Shown in pieces: positions 31,220-36,246 of a stretch of 36,246 nucleotides of DNA (position 1 is its first letter; each line of letters starts with the position of its first letter). Where the stretch lies: NCBI RefSeq assembly GCF_004104355.1, contig NZ_RJLM01000022.1:1-36246 (forward strand), in the 5' to 3' direction. The translations under genes and the position numbers were made by a program. This stretch comes from Photobacterium chitinilyticum. GTDB taxonomy: Bacteria; Pseudomonadota; Gammaproteobacteria; Enterobacterales; Vibrionaceae. The notes under the pieces are model-generated. The model searched no databases. It saw nothing but the letters and a program-made list of their open reading frames with translations, and was not told where the DNA came from.

Positions 31220-31505
31220 GGTATCGGAAGAAAGGTCGATTGACAGTGTTTGCAGTAGTACAATGCCGTTATAGCTGGCGGTACGTAGCATCGCATTTTG
31301 GATGATAATTACGTTACCTGCTGGAGTGGCGTTCAGTTAAAGCCGATGTTTGAGCCATAAAAGTTCTACCAAGAGAGCTTTGCCTGCAACACGACTATTC
31401 GTGAGCGCCCGTGTGCTGTGGGAAATAATCTAATTAATCATTGGTTGAAAAGTGTTTTGTGTACCACCATATCTATCGAGAGGAAGGATGATATGTGGAG
31501 GACTT
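31220..31505 (+). other. Leader region of clpB
   Basis: About 285 bases before clpB. It holds the heat-shock-type promoter at 31445-31472. A TTGACA at 31240-31245 lacks a -10 at the right distance. No other gene is evident. Confidence 0.6.
31445..31472 (+). promoter_or_regulatory. Sigma32-type (heat shock) promoter of clpB
   Basis: TTGAAA, then 14 bp, then CACCATAT, close to the sigma32 consensus CTTGAAA-N13 to 15-CCCCATNT. It lies 33 bp before the clpB ATG. Confidence 0.75.
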
Positions 31506-34079
31506 ATGCGTCTTGACCGATTTACCAGCAAGTTCCAAATGGCGATATCTGATGCTCAGTCGCTGGCTTTAGGGCGAGACCATCAGTATATCGAACCGAC
31601 CCACCTTATGGTGGCGTTACTTAATCAGGATGGCAGTACAATTCGTCCGCTGCTGACGATGCTGAATGTCGATATTTCCCAATTACGCTCCAGCCTATCT
31701 GAGTTATTGGATCATTTGCCAAAAGTTAGTGGTATTGGTGGTGATGTCCAGTTGTCCCATGGTATGGGCATGATTCTGAATATGTGCGATAAGCTGGCCC
31801 AAAAGCGTAAAGACAAATTCATTTCTTCAGAACTTTTTATTCTGGCTGCGGTTGATGACAAGGGGCCGTTGGGTCAGTTGTTGAAACAAAAAGGGCTGAC
31901 AGCAGAGAAGATTGAAAAAGCGATTGAGCAGGTACGCGGTGGTCAGAAGGTCGATGATCCTAATGCCGAAGAAAATCGTCAGGCCCTGGAAAAATTCACC
32001 ATCGATCTGACTGAACGGGCTGAGCAGGGCAAGCTTGATCCCGTGATTGGCCGTGATGATGAAATTCGACGGACTATCCAGGTACTTCAGCGCCGCACCA
32101 AAAATAATCCGGTAATTATTGGTGAACCTGGAGTCGGTAAAACCGCTATTGTTGAAGGGTTGGCGCAGCGCATTATTAACGGAGAAGTACCGGAGGGCCT
32201 TCGTCATAAACGTGTTCTATCTCTAGATATGGGGGCGTTGATAGCTGGTGCAAAGTATCGCGGTGAGTTTGAAGAGCGTCTTAAGTCGGTACTGAATGAA
32301 CTGTCGCAAGAAGAAGGTAACATCATTTTATTTATTGATGAACTTCATACCATGGTTGGGGCAGGTAAAGGTGAAGGCTCGATGGATGCCGGCAATATGC
32401 TTAAACCTGCCTTGGCCCGCGGCGAGCTGCATTGTGTTGGAGCAACGACTCTGGATGAGTATCGTCAGTACATTGAAAAAGATGCAGCGTTAGAGCGCCG
32501 TTTTCAGAAAGTGCTGGTGGAAGAGCCCACTGTCGAGGATACCGTTGCTATTTTGCGTGGCCTAAAAGAACGTTATGAACTTCATCATCATGTCGAAATT
32601 ACTGATCCTGCAATTGTAGCAGCAGCCAAGTTATCCCATCGCTATATTTCAGACAGGCAACTGCCCGATAAGGCGATCGACTTAATTGATGAGGCGGCGT
32701 CCAGTATTCGCATGCAGATTGATTCTAAGCCTGAATCATTGGATCGCCTCGAACGTCGTATTATCCAGCTCAAAATTGAGCAACAGGCGTTGGTCAAAGA
32801 GAGTGATGATGCAAGCCAGAAGCGTCTAAAGGATCTGTGTGAAGAGCTAGACAGCAAAGAGCGCGAGTACGCTGAACTAGAAGAAGTGTGGAATGCGGAG
32901 AAGGCGGCGTTATCTGGTACTCAGTATATCAAAACCGAACTTGAGCAGGCGCGTAATGATATGGAGGTTGCCCGCCGAGCCGGTGATCTTAACCGAATGT
33001 CAGAACTTCAGTACGGTAAAATTCCTGAATTAGAAAAGCAGTTGGATCTCGCTGCCCAGGCTGAAATGCAGGAGATGAGCTTGTTGAAGAACAAGGTTAC
33101 CGATGCGGAAATTGCCGAGGTGTTATCGCGTCAGACTGGCATCCCGGTTGCCAAGATGCTCGAAGGTGAGCGTGACAAGCTACTTAGAATGGAACTGGCA
33201 TTACACAAGCGAGTCATTGGTCAGGACGAGGCAGTAGAAGCCGTAGCTAATGCTATTCGCCGAAGTCGTGCCGGGCTTTCTGATCCGAATCGTCCGATCG
33301 GTTCTTTCTTATTCCTAGGCCCTACCGGGGTTGGTAAAACCGAATTGTGTAAATCACTGGCTCACTTTATGTTTGACAGTGAAGATGCCATGGTGCGGAT
33401 TGATATGTCCGAGTTTATGGAGAAACATTCTGTGGCTCGCTTGGTGGGAGCGCCTCCAGGCTATGTTGGCTATGAAGAGGGCGGTTATCTGACGGAAGCC
33501 ATTCGTCGCCGACCGTATTCTGTGATTTTGCTTGACGAGGTAGAGAAGGCTCATCCCGATGTGTTCAATATTCTGCTTCAGGTGCTTGATGATGGTCGTT
33601 TAACTGATGGTCAGGGTAGAACTGTTGATTTTCGAAATAGCGTTATCATCATGACATCCAACTTGGGCTCAGACCGTATTCAGGAGCATTTTGGTGAGCT
33701 TGACTATGAAGGGATTAAAACAACGGTAATGGAAGTGGTCGGTCATCACTTTCGTCCTGAGTTCATTAACCGTGTTGACGAAACGGTTGTATTCCATCCT
33801 CTGGGTGAAGAGCATATTAAGAGTATCGCAAGTATTCAGATCACTCGGTTGATCAAGCGGCTGGAAGAGAAAGACTATCAACTTGTGCTGCAAGAAAGTG
33901 CGTTGGAAATGATCGCTCAGGCTGGTTTTGATCCGGTGTATGGGGCAAGGCCTTTGAAGCGTGCAATTCAGCATTATATCGAGAATCCACTGGCCCAAGA
34001 TATTTTGTCCGGCAAGTTTGTAACGGGAAAAGAGATCAGTATCTTAGCTGAAAATGAGCAGATTGTTGCTAAGCAATAA
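31506..34079 (+). CDS. clpB: Protein disaggregase ClpB
   Basis: The 857-aa Hsp100 AAA+ protein works with DnaK to pull proteins out of aggregates. An N domain is followed by the first AAA+ module with Walker A GEPGVGKT and LFIDELHT, a long coiled-coil middle domain (about 400-525), and the second module with GPTGVGKTE and [10 protein letters not shown]. The length equals that of E. coli ClpB. ATG 31506 has GGAGG just upstream; the frame is open to 31452, but MRLDRFT is the family start. The heat-shock-type promoter and downstream terminator make it a single-gene unit. Confidence 0.98.
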   Translation: MRLDRFTSKFQMAISDAQSLALGRDHQYIEPTHLMVALLNQDGSTIRPLLTMLNVDISQLRSSLSELLDHLPKVSGIGGDVQLSHGMGMILNMCDKLAQKRKDKFISSELFILAAVDDKGPLGQLLKQKGLTAEKIEKAIEQVRGGQKVDDPNAEENRQALEKFTIDLTERAEQGKLDPVIGRDDEIRRTIQVLQRRTKNNPVIIGEPGVGKTAIVEGLAQRIINGEVPEGLRHKRVLSLDMGALIAGAKYRGEFEERLKSVLNELSQEEGNIILFIDELHTMVGAGKGEGSMDAGNMLKPALARGELHCVGATTLDEYRQYIEKDAALERRFQKVLVEEPTVEDTVAILRGLKERYELHHHVEITDPAIVAAAKLSHRYISDRQLPDKAIDLIDEAASSIRMQIDSKPESLDRLERRIIQLKIEQQALVKESDDASQKRLKDLCEELDSKEREYAELEEVWNAEKAALSGTQYIKTELEQARNDMEVARRAGDLNRMSELQYGKIPELEKQLDLAAQAEMQEMSLLKNKVTDAEIAEVLSRQTGIPVAKMLEGERDKLLRMELALHKRVIGQDEAVEAVANAIRRSRAGLSDPNRPIGSFLFLGPTGVGKTELCKSLAHFMFDSEDAMVRIDMSEFMEKHSVARLVGAPPGYVGYEEGGYLTEAIRRRPYSVILLDEVEKAHPDVFNILLQVLDDGRLTDGQGRTVDFRNSVIIMTSNLGSDRIQEHFGELDYEGIKTTVMEVVGHHFRPEFINRVDETVVFHPLGEEHIKSIASIQITRLIKRLEEKDYQLVLQESALEMIAQAGFDPVYGARPLKRAIQHYIENPLAQDILSGKFVTGKEISILAENEQIVAKQ

Positions 34080-34118
34080 TTTTGCTGGCTTGATTGACGC
34101 CGAACTTTACTGAGATCT

Positions 34119-34153
34119 AAAGCTCTCGCTTTATGCTAAAGCGAGGGCTTTTT
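34119..34153 (+). terminator. clpB terminator
   Basis: AAAGCTCTCGCTTTA-TGC-TAAAGCGAGGGCTTT is a 15-bp stem with one G-U pair followed by T, about 40 bp after clpB. Confidence 0.93.
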
Positions 34154-34368
34154 CGTTGCAGGCCATTTCAGCGACGCATACTTTATTCGTCTTTTGGTGA
34201 AATATTATGTGCGAGGCATTTTACATGAAACCTTTCATGCCGGGCTCAAAGAGGGGGGGAGTCATCTCGCAATAATACTAACTAGCCCTTTTGTAAAATG
34301 ATGAAACCCCAGACACTTTCCCCATTCTTATATCGCAGACAAAATTGCAAGTTCTGAAGGAATGGTTA

Positions 34369-34746
34369 ATGAGTCAGATTGGTAAGTGGCTATGCTGCTT
34401 AATCACTGTTTTGGGGATGTTGCCGGCAACAGGCTGGACTGCGAACTGTGATTTAGCGTCGAGTGCGCATGTAACGTTAGTTTATGTGGAAGACTATGCG
34501 AAAGGTTCGAGTGCAGGGCAAATTATTAAACAAAAAGTTGATTATTTAAGGGGAATCATGGCTGGTGGTGCCTTTGAAGAAAGGTCGCCAATCAATGCAA
34601 GCCTTTCTTATTATTCAGATCCTGACAGTGAGGAAAAGTTAGTGATTACACTGAGTGCTGAGTATTCAGGAACCTATGAAGCCATCACCCAGTTGATGAA
34701 CAGTAAAGGGCATATCTCTATTGATATTTCACAATGCCACTCGTAA
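34369..34746 (+). CDS. Unrecognised small secreted protein
   Basis: I do not recognise this 125-aa protein. It starts with a clear Sec signal peptide (MSQIGKWLCCLITVLGMLPA, cleavage likely after GWTA). The mature part of about 100 residues has exactly two Cys, near its N and C termini (NCDLASS and SQCHS), which could form a disulfide in the periplasm. There are no membrane helices in the mature part. AAGGA lies seven bases before ATG 34369. It stands alone after clpB with gene-free regions on both sides. Confidence 0.75.
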   Translation: MSQIGKWLCCLITVLGMLPATGWTANCDLASSAHVTLVYVEDYAKGSSAGQIIKQKVDYLRGIMAGGAFEERSPINASLSYYSDPDSEEKLVITLSAEYSGTYEAITQLMNSKGHISIDISQCHS

Positions 34747-35063
34747 TGTTTAATTATTAAGGATAAGTACGCTCAATGAGTTTGGTGCGGTAAGCGTTCC
34801 CCTCATGCTACGACGAGCACTGTTACTTCTGATATAGAGCCTTCTCCGAACAACGATCTTATTCATGCATCGTTAGACTGGGTTGGCTCGGCTTTACGTT
34901 CTTTTACCTTGCTTTACCCAAGGTTCATATTCGATTCATTTTCATTGCGCTAATCTACTTCTTCTTTCTAAACATCTATCAATGCTTTTTTCATCACAAT
35001 GTTGCCATTGTCTATTTATTGGTGGGAATGAACTGTGGCGTTTGTAAATAGTAAGGAGAACCT
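34747..35063 (+). other. Gene-free stretch before the DUF533 gene
   Basis: About 315 AT-rich bases. I see no tRNA, convincing promoter, hairpin terminator or small gene. AAGGAG just before 35064 is the ribosome site of the next gene. Confidence 0.6.
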
Positions 35064-35732
35064 ATGAAAAGCCTAATGGATCAATTGCTAAGTCAAGCCA
35101 GTAAATATGTTGATAGCTCTTCTAAGTCTTCATCTGGAAAGGCTGACCTGTTAAAAGGCGCAGCCGCTGGTGGGTTAATGGGGGCGGTACTAGGTAATAA
35201 GAAGAGCCGTAAGCTAGCGACTAAGTACGGTAAAAAGGCTGCGATGGTTGGAGGGACGGCAGTCGTCGGAACATTCGCCTATCAAGCGTATAAAAAATGG
35301 AAGCAGGATGAGGGGCGTGAATTGAAGTCAACCTTAAACGTGGATGAAAGCCGTTCGTTAGAGCCGTTATCATATAATCATGCCTCGCGAGTTGAGCCTT
35401 TGTTACTGATAAAAGCCATGGTATTTGCAGCAAAAGCGGATGGGCATATTGATAGTAATGAAAAACAAGCTATTGCGGAGTGGCTGCAACAGCAGAACAT
35501 TGGTCAAGATGTCGAAGTGTTAATTCACCGCTGGATTAATGAACCACTTGATCCACAGGTGATTGCCTCGGAAGTAAAGAATCTTGAACAGGCGTCTGAA
35601 GTGTATTTAGTCTCACTACTGGCTATTGATGTTGATCATTTTCTTGAAAAAGCCTACCTAGACCAACTGGCGAGTGCACTTTCGTTACCACAGGATTTGA
35701 TTTTACGTATACAAGAACAAGCGAATCTATAA
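35064..35732 (+). CDS. DUF533 / TerB-like protein (YebE family)
   Basis: The 222-aa product has a Ser-rich start, a Gly/Ala-rich region with KGAAAGGLMGAVLG and AAMVGGTAVVGTFAYQAY (about 30-75, likely membrane-associating), and a C-terminal all-helical TerB-like domain from about residue 105 with MVFAAKADGHIDSNEKQAI. The latter resembles the acidic, metal-binding-type TerB helix motif. E. coli YebE has the same architecture and is envelope-stress-linked, but its function is unknown. AAGGAG supports the start. It is the last gene before the rRNA promoter. Confidence 0.85.
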   Translation: MKSLMDQLLSQASKYVDSSSKSSSGKADLLKGAAAGGLMGAVLGNKKSRKLATKYGKKAAMVGGTAVVGTFAYQAYKKWKQDEGRELKSTLNVDESRSLEPLSYNHASRVEPLLLIKAMVFAAKADGHIDSNEKQAIAEWLQQQNIGQDVEVLIHRWINEPLDPQVIASEVKNLEQASEVYLVSLLAIDVDHFLEKAYLDQLASALSLPQDLILRIQEQANL

Positions 35733-35760
35733 TCCGGCAAGTAAGGTTGGCTTGTTTTTT
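35716..35760 (+). terminator. Weak terminator at the 3' end of the DUF533 gene
   Basis: AACAAGC at the gene end can pair with GCTTGTT before a T6 run, with a long loop containing the stop codon. An inner CAAG/CTTG alternative exists. The fold is uncertain. Confidence 0.35.
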
Positions 35761-35832
35761 GTGCGTCCTTGCTGTAATCGCCTGAGAACTGTTCGGTTGG
35801 GCGGTTTTTGGGGATTTATTTCAAAAAGCCCC

Positions 35833-35860
35833 TTGCCAATGTGATCGAACTCTCTATAAT
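35833..35860 (+). promoter_or_regulatory. rrn operon promoter
   Basis: TTGCCA, 16-bp spacer, perfect TATAAT, then a GC-rich GCGACC discriminator as expected for growth-rate and ppGpp control. An AT-rich stretch upstream may act as an UP element. Transcription would start near 35867, about 250 nt before 16S. Confidence 0.85.
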
Positions 35861-35913
35861 GCGACCTCACTGACACGGAGCGCGACGCTAAGCCAGCAAC
35901 GATTTGTCAGTTT

Positions 35914-35925
35914 GTTCTTTAACAA
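35914..35925 (+). promoter_or_regulatory. rrn leader boxA (antitermination)
   Basis: GTTCTTTAACAA matches the boxA of rrn leaders (consensus TGCTCTTTAACA). The following AATCTGTGTGGGCACTC is the typical gammaproteobacterial rrn leader. NusB/NusE bind boxA to prevent Rho termination. Confidence 0.9.
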
Positions 35926-36113
35926 TTTGACCATGCAATCTGTGTGGGCACTCGTGAAAGAGTTAAGTCGAAAGATTTATCAATGAGCTGAGTGACCAAT
36001 ACAAAATAGCGCAAGTTATTTTGGCACAGTCAATTCGAATATCATGACTAGCTTCTAGTTATCGATGTTCAATCAGTATTCATTGAGCCGTTCCTTACGG
36101 AACAACAAAACTT

Positions 36114-36246
36114 TAATTGAAGAGTTTGATCATGGCTCAGATTGAACGCTGGCGGCAGGCCTAACACATGCAAGTCGAGCGGCAGCGACAGTAACAATCC
36201 TTCGGGTGCGTTATTGGGCGGCGAGCGGCGGACGGGTGAGTAATGC
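36114..36246 (+). rRNA. rrs: 16S ribosomal RNA, 5' part (runs off the window)
   Basis: It contains the universal AGAGTTTGATCATGGCTCAG followed by ATTGAACGCTGGCGGCAGG and the V1 helix, ending at GTGAGTAATGC. The 5' end is set by alignment to E. coli position 1 and may be off by a base or two. The V1 sequence is Vibrionaceae-like. A short hairpin, GTTCC-TTAC-GGAAC, lies just upstream. Confidence 0.98.

Noticed and set aside
31240-31245. TTGACA as a sigma70 -35 for clpB
   Set aside because: No -10 at 16-18 bp; the nearest TACAAT is only 13 bp away.

Overview
This window is chromosomal core sequence from a gammaproteobacterium, most likely a member of the Vibrionaceae (Photobacterium/Grimontia/Vibrio side). 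The evidence is the gene order, Vibrio-length LuxS and OadGAB, the CstA + LytS/LytTR pair, and the Vibrionaceae-like V1 region of the 16S rRNA gene at the right end. Genus is an inference. I found no phage, CRISPR array, insertion sequence with a transposase, or defence island.

Layout, left to right. (1) 1-1205: eight tandem tRNA-Arg(ACG) genes in two acceptor-stem versions, with repeated spacers and a shared terminator. (2) 1206-5039: a long regulatory region with an 18-bp palindrome, then oadG-oadA-oadB, the Na+-pumping oxaloacetate decarboxylase. (3) 5177-12577: an MDR oxidoreductase, yqaA, a two-module M16 lipoprotein protease, gshA, a lytic-transglycosylase-like lipoprotein and luxS. (4) 12664-18558: corB and ypjD on the minus strand, divergent from ffh and the rpsP-rimM-trmD-rplS operon. 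(5) 18774-23447: a short CstA/BtsT-type transporter and a BtsS/BtsR-type two-component system, with three matching BtsR-type boxes upstream of the transporter. (6) 23521-27746: aromatic amino-acid genes aroF-tyrA (TyrR-type boxes) facing pheA, which has a Phe-rich leader peptide and attenuator; a palindrome-rich, TA-flanked element lies between tyrA and pheA. (7) 27840-34079: raiA with a CRP-type site, bamD, rluD, pgeF and clpB with a heat-shock-type promoter. (8) 34369-36246: an unrecognised secreted protein, a DUF533/TerB-like protein, and the promoter, boxA leader and first part of a 16S rRNA gene.

Much of this order is shared with E. coli: argQZYV near yqaA/gshA/luxS; corB-ypjD-ffh-rpsP-rimM-trmD-rplS; aroF-tyrA-pheA-pheL-raiA-bamD-rluD-yfiH-clpB-rrs. 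The interest is therefore mostly regulatory. The strongest unexplained or newly readable signals are the triple BtsR-type array, the complete pheL attenuator, the tandem TyrR boxes, the two-isoform tRNA array, the 18-bp palindrome before oadG, and the MITE-like element at the pheA 3' end. I do not see evidence for a wholly new multi-gene system.
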